A stretch of DNA of 21,345 nucleotides from Acuticoccus sp039189655 (GTDB lineage Bacteria > Pseudomonadota > Alphaproteobacteria > Rhizobiales > Amorphaceae): the NCBI GenBank assembly GCA_039189655.1, contig JBCCYN010000077.1, forward strand, positions 1 to 21,345, given 5' to 3'. The translations under genes were made by a program, and so were the position numbers. The notes below the pieces were generated by a model. It worked only from the letters and a program-made list of their open reading frames with translations. It was not told the origin of the DNA and made no database searches. Of this stretch, positions 7,081 to 15,276 are shown piece by piece (within the stretch, counting starts at the first letter, position 1; every line of letters begins with the position of its first letter).

Positions 7081-8175
7081 GTGTTTACCCGTTTAGTACT
7101 TGCCCTCGCTCTGATCGGCGGCGTTGCCGCCTGGATGCTCTCCGGCACCCTGATCGTTGCCGGGACGGCGGAAGAGGCGACCCGTCGCCCGCCCGCCGAG
7201 CGCAACGATGCGAACAGCGCGCTTTTCAGAGTTCGCGTGATGACCGTGACCGCGCAGGAGCGCAAACAGACCCTCACCATGCGCGGCCGCACCCGCGCCG
7301 ACACCATGGTCTCGGTGGCGGCCGAAACCCCCGGCCGCATCGCCGAACGGTTGGTGGACCGCGGATCGGTGGTGAAGGCGGGCGACATCCTTTGCCGCAT
7401 CGATCAGGGCGTCCGCAGCGCCGAGCTCGCCCGCTACGAGGCCGAGATGGCGAAGGCGCAGCTGGAATTTGACGCGGCGAGTAAGCTTCAGGGCCGGGGT
7501 TTTGAATCCCAAACCCGCGTTGCCGCCACCCGCGCCGCCCTCGATGCTGCCCAAGCCCTTGTGGCCGCCGCCCACCAGGAACTGGAACGCACCGTTGTGC
7601 GCTCGCCCATCTCAGGCGTGGTCCAGGAGCCCATTTCGGACGTCGGAACCGTGCTTCCTGTGGGCGGCCTTTGCGCCACCGTCGTCAACGCCAACCCCAT
7701 GGTCATCACCGGGCAGGTCACCGAACGGGATGTCGCCAAGATTTCCGTGGGCGAGCGGACCCGCGTGGACCTTATTACCGGAGAGTCGGTGGAAGGCTTG
7801 GTGTCGTTTATCTCGCGGACGGGAAATCCCGAAACGCGCACCTTTACGGTGGAAATCACCATCAAGAATCCGACTTTGTCGCTTCGGGCAGGCGTGACGG
7901 CCGAGGCGTTCATTCCCCTCGATCCGGTGGTGGCCCACCGCCTTTCACCGGGCGTGCTCACCCTTTCCGATGACGGTGCCATCGGCGTGCGCAGCGTCGA
8001 CAATGAGGGCATTGTTCACTTCCGGCCGGTGGCTATCGCCGGTCAGGACAGCGAAGGCTTTTGGGTGGTTGGTCTACCCACCACCGTCGACGTCATCACC
8101 GTTGGCCAAGACTATGTCATCGAGGGTCAGAAAGTCGCCCCGGTGAAGGTCGGTGAGGCTGGAGAAGACGCATGA
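7081..8175 (+). CDS. RND efflux periplasmic adaptor (membrane fusion protein)
   Basis: Periplasmic adaptor that would link the RND pump encoded next to an outer-membrane channel. It is anchored by one N-terminal hydrophobic segment (about residues 4-27). The hairpin-and-lipoyl plan of HlyD/AcrA-type adaptors is visible: first half-lipoyl with ETPGRIAERLVDRGSVVKAG (82-101), an alpha-helical hairpin at about 112-170, and second half-lipoyl VRSPISGVVQEPISDVGTVL (173-192), then beta-barrel and membrane-proximal domains. Length 364 is normal. The start is GTG at 7081 with AAGGA 9 nt upstream. The gene ends by overlapping the pump start in ATGA (8172-8175). No outer-membrane factor gene is present here, so a channel encoded elsewhere must be used. 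Confidence 0.93.
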   Translation: MFTRLVLALALIGGVAAWMLSGTLIVAGTAEEATRRPPAERNDANSALFRVRVMTVTAQERKQTLTMRGRTRADTMVSVAAETPGRIAERLVDRGSVVKAGDILCRIDQGVRSAELARYEAEMAKAQLEFDAASKLQGRGFESQTRVAATRAALDAAQALVAAAHQELERTVVRSPISGVVQEPISDVGTVLPVGGLCATVVNANPMVITGQVTERDVAKISVGERTRVDLITGESVEGLVSFISRTGNPETRTFTVEITIKNPTLSLRAGVTAEAFIPLDPVVAHRLSPGVLTLSDDGAIGVRSVDNEGIVHFRPVAIAGQDSEGFWVVGLPTTVDVITVGQDYVIEGQKVAPVKVGEAGEDA

Positions 8176-11100
8176 GCGCGTTCCTCGACGGGCTGCTTTC
8201 CAAGCCCCGAACACTGCTAACGCTGATGATCTTTCTGATCGTGGCGGGCGCCTACGTCTACGTCACGATCCCGAAGGAAGCGAACCCTGACATCGACGTG
8301 CCGTTCTTTTACGTGTCGGTGGTCCAGGATGGTATTTCGCCTGAAGATTCGGAACGTCTTTTGGTCAAACCCATGGAGCGTCAGCTGCGTGGGCTCGACG
8401 GGCTGAAGCAGATCACCGCAATCGCCTCAGAATCCCACGCCGGCATTGTGTTGGAGTTTGAGGCCGACTTCGACAAGGACGAAGCCCTCAACGATGTGCG
8501 TGACAAGGTGGATCGGGCCAAGGCCGACCTCCCGGACGACGCCGACGAGCCCAGCATCACCGAGACCAACTTTTCGCTGGTGCCCACCATCATCGTTGGC
8601 CTGTCCGGCGATGTGCCGGAGCGCGCACTATTCCAGCATGCCAGACGCTTGAAGGATGATCTGGAAGCGCTTCCGACGGTTTTATCTGCCGATCTTGAAG
8701 GTTCGCGCGAAGAGCAGCTCGAAGTGCTCCTCGATAAAACCGCGCTGGACACCTATGAGCTCGACCCCATCGAGCTACTGCAAACGCTGAACAACAACAA
8801 CCAGCTCGTTCCCGCAGGTTTTCTCGACACCGGCGAGGGCCGCTTCACTGTCAAAGTGCCCGGCCTGATCGAAGAGCCGGAAGACGTCTACAACATGGTC
8901 GTCAAGGAAGACGCGAGCGGGGTTGTCACTGTCGGCGACATTGCCGAAGTCCGCCGCTCCTTCAAGGACCACAACAAGTTCACCCGCGTAAACGGCAAGC
9001 CCGCCATCACCATCAACGTGGTCAAGCGGCTTGGCGAAAACATCATCGAGAACAACAAGTCCGTCCGCGATACCGTGGAGCGGGTGACCGCAGAGTGGCC
9101 GACCACCATCCAGGTGGATTTCTTGATCGACCAGTCGAGCTTCATCTACGAGGTGCTCGGCGGGCTTGAGGCGTCCATATCCACCGCGATCCTTCTCGTG
9201 ATGATCGTAGTCGTTGCCGCCCTTGGAATGCGCTCCGCGCTCTTGGTGGGCATCTCCATCCCCACGTCCATCCTCCTGGGCTTCCTTGTCCTTTCCGGCC
9301 TTGGAATGACCGTCAACATGATGGTGATGTTCGGGTTGGTGCTGACGGTGGGCCTCCTTGTCGATGGCTCCATCGTGGTAGTGGAATACGCCGACCGAAG
9401 GGTCTCTGAAGGGGTGGACCGGGTGACCGCCTTCAAGGAGGCGGCGAAGCTGATGGTTTGGCCGCTGGTCTCCTCAACGGCGACCACTCTCATCGCCTTC
9501 CTGCCCATGCTCTTGTGGCCCGGCACCCCGGGCGAGTTCATGAGCTACCTGCCGATCATGGTGATGATCGTGCTCTCGGTGGCCCTCGTCACGGCCATGG
9601 TGTTCTTGCCCGTGGTGGGCGGCGTCCTGTCCAACGGGCTCATCGCCGGGCTGTTTTCCGGGATCGTTGCCGCGGCGGTGGCGGTCATCGCCCTTTCCGA
9701 CATCGGACCGGCCAAGTACGCTGCTGCGGCAGCTGCGTTCGTGCTTGCGACCATCATCGCCACAAAACTTGCCGCACGGTGGGCCCCAAAGCCGATGGCA
9801 GGCGATCCGCCTCCGCAAAATCCCGTGTTCCATCTCAAAGATGTGCGTGGTCTGACAGGCCTTTACGCCCGCCTCCTCAAACTCCTTGCCGGCAATGTCA
9901 TCGGCATCTTCGTAACGCTGGCGGTGGTTGTGGGTGCAGCGTTCATGATCATGGGCGCGTTCATGACCAACAACAGCGGCGTCGAATTCTTCGTGGACGA
10001 AGAACCGGACATCGCCGTCATCATGATTTCTGCGCGCGGCAACATGAGCGCACAGGAAGCCCTTTCTCTGGTGAGGGAGGTGGAGCGCGAAGTTCTCGCC
10101 ATCGACGGCGTGGACAACGTGGTCACCAGTGCCTTCCCGTCCGGTTCCACTGCCCCAGGAGGGGGCGGCCTTAATGAGGCGGGCGATGCCCCGGCTGATA
10201 TTATCGGCCAACTCCAGGTCGAGCTTGTGGAGTATTGCTGTCGGCGCAAGGCGAACGAAATCTTTGCCGATATTCGCGACCGCACGAGTTTCGCGGGGAT
10301 CAAGACCGAAGTACGCGAAATTCAGGGAGGCCCGCCCACCGGCAAGGACATTCAGCTCGAAATTACCTCCGATAACTACGATAACCTGCTTGCGGCCATG
10401 GGCGTTGCCCGCGCGCACATCGAGACCGTCGAAGGCCTTCGCGACTTTGAGGACGACCGTCCCCTGCCCGGCATCGAATGGCAACTCGACGTCGATCGCG
10501 AGGAAGCCGGCCGGTACGGTGCGAACATCCAAACGGTTGGGCAAATCATCCAGCTCGTCACCAATGGCGTGCTCCTAAGCAAATACACGCCGAGCGACTC
10601 GGAAGATCAGATCGATATTCGTGTGCGCTTCCCCGAAGAAGATCGCACCCTTGACCAATTCCGGGACCTGCGCCTTCAGACGGACAAGGGCCAGATTCCC
10701 ATCATCAACTTCCTGGATATCCAGCCCCAGCCGCGGGTTTCTGCTATCACCCGCATCGATGGCCTATACGCTATGACCGTAAAGGCCGATGTCCTGGAAC
10801 AGGAGGGCTATGACCTCAACGCCAAGATCGCGGAGATCGACACCTGGGTAAAAAGCCAGGATTGGCCGGGTGGCGTCTACTTCACCTTCCGCGGCGCCAA
10901 TGAAGAGCAGGCGGAAAGCTTTTCCTTCCTCATGAAGGCCATGGTGGCCTCTCTGGTGATGATGTTCTTGGTGCTCGTCACCCAGTTCAACAACTTTTAT
11001 CAGACGTCGCTCACACTCCTGACGATCATCTTATCGGTTTTTGGCGTGCTCTTGGGGATGCTCATCACCGGTCAGAAATTTTCTGTCATCATGACCGGCA

Positions 11101-11723
11101 CCGGGGTCATCGCGCTCGCCGGCATCGTGGTGAACAACGCCATCGTGCTCATCGACACCTACAACCGCGAGCGCAAGGTTCAGGTGGATGTGCTGACGGC
11201 TGTCCTGGCCACTGCATCCCAGCGGGTTCGCCCGATCCTGCTCACGACGATCACCACCATCGCCGGCCTCATCCCCATGGCGACGCAAGTCAATCTCGAC
11301 TTCTTCACCCGCACCATCGCGGTGGGTGGCATCACGACGATCTGGTGGGTGCAGCTTTCAACAGCCATCATCTCCGGCTTGGCGTTCTCGACGATCCTCA
11401 CCCTTTTCGTGGTGCCGGTGATGCTTGCAATGCCCGAGACGGTGAGCCGCACAGCCGCGCGCTTGGTGGGTCGCCGGCCGAGACAAGCGGTCGAAGGTCC
11501 CAACTGGGGCGAGCCCGCGCTGGCCGGCGCGGCTGCGGGTGATCGCGTTGTTCACCTGGAACCCGCGGGACTGGTACCCCTTCCTGCGGCGGCGGTCGGA
11601 ACTGCAGAAGATGGCCAAGGACGGGCGCTGCCGCCGGTCTATGCGCCCGTCTTCGCCCGGCCTTGGCGGCGTCCGACCGGCAACGACGACCATCACGGCC
11701 CCACCATCGAGGCGGCCGAGTAG
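8172..11723 (+). CDS. RND efflux pump permease, C-terminus with compensating frameshifts
   Basis: Proton-driven inner-membrane pump of the AcrB/HAE class, 1183 residues, longer than the usual 1020-1050. It starts at ATG 8172 behind GGAGAAG and overlaps the adaptor gene. The N-terminus (TLMIFLIVAGAYVYVTIPKE, then NPDIDVP), the fourth membrane helix GLLVDGSIVVVEYADRR (proton-relay Asp398, with Gly399 where AcrB has a second Asp) and GIVVNNAIVLIDTYNRER in the second half are typical. Residues about 489-535 add two hydrophobic segments that standard RND pumps lack. Residues 1119-1151 are read in a frame with poor codon usage: between about 11526 and 11624 the +1 frame encodes a plausible tail (RLRVIALFTWNPRDWYPFL), and the original frame resumes afterwards. 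Restoring one base at each end keeps the length. Sequencing error or a genuine indel pair are both possible. Export substrate unknown. Confidence 0.92.
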   Translation: MSAFLDGLLSKPRTLLTLMIFLIVAGAYVYVTIPKEANPDIDVPFFYVSVVQDGISPEDSERLLVKPMERQLRGLDGLKQITAIASESHAGIVLEFEADFDKDEALNDVRDKVDRAKADLPDDADEPSITETNFSLVPTIIVGLSGDVPERALFQHARRLKDDLEALPTVLSADLEGSREEQLEVLLDKTALDTYELDPIELLQTLNNNNQLVPAGFLDTGEGRFTVKVPGLIEEPEDVYNMVVKEDASGVVTVGDIAEVRRSFKDHNKFTRVNGKPAITINVVKRLGENIIENNKSVRDTVERVTAEWPTTIQVDFLIDQSSFIYEVLGGLEASISTAILLVMIVVVAALGMRSALLVGISIPTSILLGFLVLSGLGMTVNMMVMFGLVLTVGLLVDGSIVVVEYADRRVSEGVDRVTAFKEAAKLMVWPLVSSTATTLIAFLPMLLWPGTPGEFMSYLPIMVMIVLSVALVTAMVFLPVVGGVLSNGLIAGLFSGIVAAAVAVIALSDIGPAKYAAAAAAFVLATIIATKLAARWAPKPMAGDPPPQNPVFHLKDVRGLTGLYARLLKLLAGNVIGIFVTLAVVVGAAFMIMGAFMTNNSGVEFFVDEEPDIAVIMISARGNMSAQEALSLVREVEREVLAIDGVDNVVTSAFPSGSTAPGGGGLNEAGDAPADIIGQLQVELVEYCCRRKANEIFADIRDRTSFAGIKTEVREIQGGPPTGKDIQLEITSDNYDNLLAAMGVARAHIETVEGLRDFEDDRPLPGIEWQLDVDREEAGRYGANIQTVGQIIQLVTNGVLLSKYTPSDSEDQIDIRVRFPEEDRTLDQFRDLRLQTDKGQIPIINFLDIQPQPRVSAITRIDGLYAMTVKADVLEQEGYDLNAKIAEIDTWVKSQDWPGGVYFTFRGANEEQAESFSFLMKAMVASLVMMFLVLVTQFNNFYQTSLTLLTIILSVFGVLLGMLITGQKFSVIMTGTGVIALAGIVVNNAIVLIDTYNRERKVQVDVLTAVLATASQRVRPILLTTITTIAGLIPMATQVNLDFFTRTIAVGGITTIWWVQLSTAIISGLAFSTILTLFVVPVMLAMPETVSRTAARLVGRRPRQAVEGPNWGEPALAGAAAGDRVVHLEPAGLVPLPAAAVGTAEDGQGRALPPVYAPVFARPWRRPTGNDDHHGPTIEAAE
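11526..11625 (+). other. Frame-shifted segment inside the RND pump gene
   Basis: In the annotated frame this stretch has many A/T third bases, unlike the flanks, whereas the +1 frame has G or C in the third position of nearly every codon (LRVIALFTWNPRDWYPFLR, then SELQKMAKDG). Dropping one G at about 11526 and adding one G to the GGG at 11623-11625 joins the flanking frame smoothly to give PALAARLRVIALF and KMAKDGALPPVYAPV. Both sites are short G/C runs, where indel errors are common. The frame evidence is direct; the cause is open. Confidence 0.75.
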
Positions 11724-11961
11724 GCTCCGCTTGCGCGCGGTCAGCAGGGAGAGCGCGTCCCATGCCCCACTTGGGGGTCGTGCCTCTTCTGGCAGCGAGA
11801 TAATGATCGAAGCGCAGCAAAATGTGGATGGACAAGATGATGCTTCAAAAACAAAGGGTTAGGGCGCCAGCCTGATCCAAGCAGATCGCGCGGCGCGCGA
11901 ACCCGAGAGAATTTAGAACAAACATCGCGTCGGCGCGCCAAACCTGCCAAACTCCCCCGGC
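11724..11961. other. Intergenic spacer before the Atm1-type exporter
   Basis: The 238-bp gap contains no convincing gene. Two hairpins are visible: CCCC/GGGG around 11764-11775 and a perfect 6-bp stem with 3-nt loop, TCGCGC-GGC-GCGCGA (11886-11900). Neither has a T-run, so termination of the RND operon here would have to be factor-dependent. The exporter promoter should lie here too, but I could not identify it; no Shine-Dalgarno precedes the exporter ATG. Confidence 0.35.
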
Positions 11962-13881
11962 ATGAGCGACGTCGAAACGCCGAAAATCTCCGCCGATAGC
12001 GGCGGCATGCTACGCGCCTTGTGGGCGCTGTGGCCTTACATGTGGCCCCGCGGGCGCTTTGACCTCAAAATGCGTGTCGCCGCCTCGATCCTCGCGCTGA
12101 TCGTGGCGAAAGTCATCACTGTCCTCATTCCCTATACCTATAAGTGGGCGACTGACGCCCTCACCATTGAAGAGTTCGGCGCCTCCGAGGTGGCAAAGCA
12201 GGCCGACCGCCTCTCCCTCCCCGCGTTCGTCGTCGCCCCGGTCATGCTGGTCGTCGCGTTCGGTGTGGGCCGCATCCTGATGATGGCGTTCAACCAACTG
12301 CGCGACGGTCTGTTCGCCAAGGTCGGCCAGCATGCGGTGCGTGAACTGGGCCGGCGCACCTTCGTCCACCTCCACGACTTATCGCTGCGCTACCATCTGC
12401 AACGGCGCACAGGCGGGCTCTCGCGGGTCATCGAGCGCGGTGTTAAGGGCATCGACGCACTGGTGCGCTTTACCATTTTGAACTCGCTCCCCACGGCCAT
12501 CGAGTTCGCTCTGGTCGCGGTGGTAGTGGCCTACCAGTTCTCGTTTTCGTATCTCGGTGTGATTGCCGCGGTGGTGGTGGCCTATGTCTGGTTCACCGTG
12601 CGCGCTTCGCGGTGGCGCATCGCCATACGCCGCGAGATGAACGATTCGGATACCGACGCAAACTCCAAAGCCATCGACAGCCTGATCAACTACGAGACCG
12701 TCAAGTATTTTAACAACGAAGCCATGGAGACGGAGCGCTTCGACCGATCCATGGCGCGCTACGAGGCGGCCGCCACCCGGACCTGGACGTCGCTTGCCTG
12801 GCTCAACATGGGTCAGACGCTCATCTTCACCCTGGGCCTCACGACGCTCATGATCATGTCCGCCCGCGCCGTGATGGCCGGCGAGCAGACCATCGGCGAC
12901 TTCGTGATGGTGAACGCGCTTCTCATGCAGATCGCGATCCCGCTCAACTTTATGGGTTACGTCTATCGCGAGATTAAACAGGCCCTTGCCGATATCGAGA
13001 CGATGTTTGGCGTCCTTGGAATGCCGCGGGAGATCAAAGATAAACCCGGCGCAAAACCGATCGTCGTATCGGACGGTGCGGTGCGCTTCGAAAACGTGAC
13101 ATTCCACTACGATCCCGAGCGGCCCATCCTGCACGGGCTCACTTTCGAGGTCCCGGCGGGGTCAACCCTTGCCATCGTGGGCCCATCGGGGGCGGGCAAG
13201 TCGACGCTTTCGCGTCTTCTTTACCGGTTCTACGATGTCATCGACGGCCACATCCTGATCGATGGTCAAGACATCCGGGACGTGACCCAGGCGTCGCTGC
13301 GCCGGGAGATCGGGATCGTTCCCCAGGACACTGTGCTCTTCAACGACACCATCGCCTATAACATCGCCTACGGCCGCCCCACCGCGAGCCGGGCGGAAGT
13401 GTCGGCGGCCGCAAAAATGGCGCAGGTGGGAGATTTCATCGAAAAACTCCCCCAAGGCTATGACACCGAAGTGGGCGAGCGGGGCCTCAAACTATCGGGC
13501 GGTGAAAAGCAGCGTGTTGCCATTGCCCGCACCATCTTGAAAGCACCACCGATCCTCATCCTCGACGAGGCCACCTCGGCCCTCGACACCAAGACTGAGG
13601 AGGAAATTCAGACCGCCCTCGACCAGGTGTCGAAGGGGCGCACGACGCTCATGATTGCCCACCGGCTGTCCACGGTGGTGAAGGCGGATCAAATCATCGT
13701 TCTGGATGCAGGCCTGATCGCAGAGCGCGGCTCCCACAGCGAGCTCTTTGCAAAGGGCGGCCTATATACAGAAATGTGGGAGCGTCAGCGCCAAGACGAT
13801 GCCGCCATTGAGCAGGCAAGCGAAGTGGAAGAGCGAAAACCGTCGGTGCGAGCGATGGAAGAAAGTTTCGCTGATCGATAA
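11962..13881 (+). CDS. Atm1-type ABC exporter (permease fused to ATPase)
   Basis: Homodimeric inner-membrane ABC exporter of the Atm1/ABCB7/HMT1 branch, known for exporting glutathione-linked compounds, including sulfur species for Fe-S assembly or metal-thiol conjugates. The 639-residue half-transporter has a six-helix membrane domain (about 40-350) with the branch hallmark NYETVKYFNNE (243-253). The ATPase domain has Walker A GPSGAGKS (407-414), Q-loop Gln455, signature LSGGE (511-515), Walker B ILILDEA (531-537) and His567. ATG 11962 has no clear Shine-Dalgarno (CTCCCCCGGC precedes it), so the transcript may be leaderless or nearly so. The dioxygenase gene follows 84 nt later on the same strand. 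No iron-sulfur or glutathione gene is adjacent to sharpen the function. Branch assignment is good; the exact substrate is not known. Confidence 0.9.
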   Translation: MSDVETPKISADSGGMLRALWALWPYMWPRGRFDLKMRVAASILALIVAKVITVLIPYTYKWATDALTIEEFGASEVAKQADRLSLPAFVVAPVMLVVAFGVGRILMMAFNQLRDGLFAKVGQHAVRELGRRTFVHLHDLSLRYHLQRRTGGLSRVIERGVKGIDALVRFTILNSLPTAIEFALVAVVVAYQFSFSYLGVIAAVVVAYVWFTVRASRWRIAIRREMNDSDTDANSKAIDSLINYETVKYFNNEAMETERFDRSMARYEAAATRTWTSLAWLNMGQTLIFTLGLTTLMIMSARAVMAGEQTIGDFVMVNALLMQIAIPLNFMGYVYREIKQALADIETMFGVLGMPREIKDKPGAKPIVVSDGAVRFENVTFHYDPERPILHGLTFEVPAGSTLAIVGPSGAGKSTLSRLLYRFYDVIDGHILIDGQDIRDVTQASLRREIGIVPQDTVLFNDTIAYNIAYGRPTASRAEVSAAAKMAQVGDFIEKLPQGYDTEVGERGLKLSGGEKQRVAIARTILKAPPILILDEATSALDTKTEEEIQTALDQVSKGRTTLMIAHRLSTVVKADQIIVLDAGLIAERGSHSELFAKGGLYTEMWERQRQDDAAIEQASEVEERKPSVRAMEESFADR

Positions 13882-13915
13882 TTGGTCGAGTTGTAGCGTA
13901 TTGACCAATAATTGG
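13881..13915. promoter_or_regulatory. Three ATTGG/CCAAT half-sites before the dioxygenase gene
   Basis: ATTGGTC (13881-13887) and GACCAAT (13903-13909) form a 7-bp inverted repeat with a 15-nt spacer. The right arm also belongs to CCAAT-A-ATTGG (13905-13915), a perfect 11-bp dyad. The first half-site overlaps the exporter stop codon. The cluster sits about 50 bp upstream of the dioxygenase start, where an operator or activator site would lie. TTGACC (13901-13906) resembles a -35 element, but no -10 partner is found at normal spacing. Pattern seen; role inferred. Confidence 0.35.
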
Positions 13916-13951
13916 CGGTAAGTCAGGCGAAGAATACTGGGCCGCGAAAGC

Positions 13952-13958
13952 AAGGAGG
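13952..13958 (+). promoter_or_regulatory. Shine-Dalgarno that fixes a TTG start
   Basis: AAGGAGG is a full anti-16S match and lies 7 nt before TTG 13966, in frame with the dioxygenase. It selects this start over an in-frame TTG at 13912. The ATG at 13959 is too close to the site, is out of frame, and would encode only nine residues. Confidence 0.7.
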
Positions 13959-13965
13959 ATGGGCG

Positions 13966-15159
13966 TTGAAAGCAGAGGACACGCTTGAGAACGTGGGATG
14001 GAACGCATCGGTCCCGCCGAATGGTTTCTTCAATCGGCCCAAGGCAATCGCCAACAACGACAATCCTGACGGGCTCTCGTCTAGCAGCGCCGAAATTGAA
14101 ATCGAGACGACGCCCGAGCACATGAACCTTGTCTCCGGCGATCCCGGATGCGCCAACTGGACGCGATCCTACGACGATCCCGGGGTGTCGGGCCTGCGCG
14201 AATACCTGCGCAAGAATAATGGGATAAAGGGCCTCGAACTCGTCTCGCCGGACGACCCGAAACGGGCGGCAGAACTCTTCAATCGCGACGGGTTCGTGGC
14301 TGTACGTGACGCCCTTGACCCCCAGCAGTTGCAGCGTATCCGCGCGGCAGCCAATGGCAAGATACTCGAATTGATGAAAGACGACCGCGACTGCTCGGCA
14401 GGCGGTGGCGCAGGCGGCTTGCCGCACCGATACTCCTTCGGCGGCGGGTCGGCGTCGCGCCACATGCTCCACGTGGATGAGTGGTGCGAGCTTATTGACC
14501 TGCCCACGACCACGCCCATTCTCACCGAGATTTTCGGTTCGGCAAACTACGTGGTTGGCGGCGCTGGCGGGGACATCGCGATGCCCGGGGCCATAGAGTA
14601 CCAGGGCCTCCATTCCGACAATATGTGGTCAGAGCTGCCCGATCCCTTTCACAATGTCACCATGCGCGATGTGCCGGTTCCGGTCCTCACCATCAACTTT
14701 CCGATGATCGACCTCACCTTCGAAAACGGCCCGATCCGGCAAATTCCCGGCACGCAACGGTCACGGGCATCCATCCCAAACCTTGTGGATGAGCCCGAGT
14801 GGATGAAGCTGTCCACCGTGTGTCCGGCACCGGCTGGAACGGCCATCTTCCGCGACATCCGGGCGTGGCATGGGGGAACGCCCAATATTTCTCGCGATGT
14901 CCGGGCGATGCCCAATGTCGAATACTATGCGCCCTGGTTTCGTAGCGAAGGGATCATGCGATGCATGCCCTACTCCCAGTGGGAAAAACTCTCGCCCCAC
15001 GCCCAGCGTATCTGCCGTTTGGTGATGTGCGACAAGGGCGAAGAAGTCATCGGCGCGGGCTATATGAACCCGAGGCGAAAGTCCCGTGAAGCCTTCAAGC
15101 AAAAGCAACTTGAGGCGTTGGGAGAAAAGGGCGCTCGCGAGTATCTTGCGCGTCTCTAA
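13966..15159 (+). CDS. Phytanoyl-CoA dioxygenase (PhyH)-family oxygenase
   Basis: Predicted Fe(II)- and 2-oxoglutarate-dependent hydroxylase of unknown substrate, cytosolic (no signal peptide). From TTG 13966 the product has 397 residues. The iron triad is recognisable: His216 and Asp218 in YQGLHSDNMW and His302 in IRAWHGGTPN, with Arg313 after it (SRDVRAMPN) as the likely 2-oxoglutarate anchor. The PhyH domain runs from about residue 95 (AAELFNRDGFVAVRD) to 330. The first 75 residues look poorly structured, and a basic tail (NPRRKSREAFKQKQLEAL) closes the protein. It follows the Atm1-type exporter by 84 nt and may share its transcript or use the ATTGG-rich spacer as its own control region. 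The family covers lipid, ectoine and natural-product hydroxylases, and this member resembles none I can name. Confidence 0.85.
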   Translation: MKAEDTLENVGWNASVPPNGFFNRPKAIANNDNPDGLSSSSAEIEIETTPEHMNLVSGDPGCANWTRSYDDPGVSGLREYLRKNNGIKGLELVSPDDPKRAAELFNRDGFVAVRDALDPQQLQRIRAAANGKILELMKDDRDCSAGGGAGGLPHRYSFGGGSASRHMLHVDEWCELIDLPTTTPILTEIFGSANYVVGGAGGDIAMPGAIEYQGLHSDNMWSELPDPFHNVTMRDVPVPVLTINFPMIDLTFENGPIRQIPGTQRSRASIPNLVDEPEWMKLSTVCPAPAGTAIFRDIRAWHGGTPNISRDVRAMPNVEYYAPWFRSEGIMRCMPYSQWEKLSPHAQRICRLVMCDKGEEVIGAGYMNPRRKSREAFKQKQLEALGEKGAREYLARL

Positions 15160-15195
15160 GTGGTGATGGGTAGGCGGTTTTCCGGCATCGCCTCT

Positions 15196-15234
15196 GGGGC
15201 ATCTTCTGCAAGGTAGTCCTTGCAGAGTTGCCCC
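15196..15234 (+). terminator. Two-tier hairpin between convergent genes
   Basis: TCTGCAAGG (15205-15213) pairs perfectly with CCTTGCAGA (15218-15226) around TAGT, and an outer stem GGGGCA (15196-15201) pairs with TGCCCC (15229-15234). The plus strand continues with CTTT, a short T-run. The hairpin lies 37 bp after the dioxygenase stop and 43 bp from the end of the oppositely transcribed DUF1467 gene, so it probably terminates the dioxygenase transcript and may act in both directions. Confidence 0.65.
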
Positions 15235-15276
15235 CTTTGGGTTGCGATCTCGTCCACCGACGGAAGCATCCGCAGC

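Noticed and set aside
11539..11862. Separate small gene overlapping the end of the RND pump
   Set aside because: Only its first 30 codons look coding, and they join in frame with the pump after single-base corrections; the remainder has no coding character.
11909..11922. TTTAGAAC resembling half of an Irr/ICE iron-control box before the Atm1-type exporter
   Set aside because: The second half of the expected inverted repeat is missing, so it cannot be told from chance.
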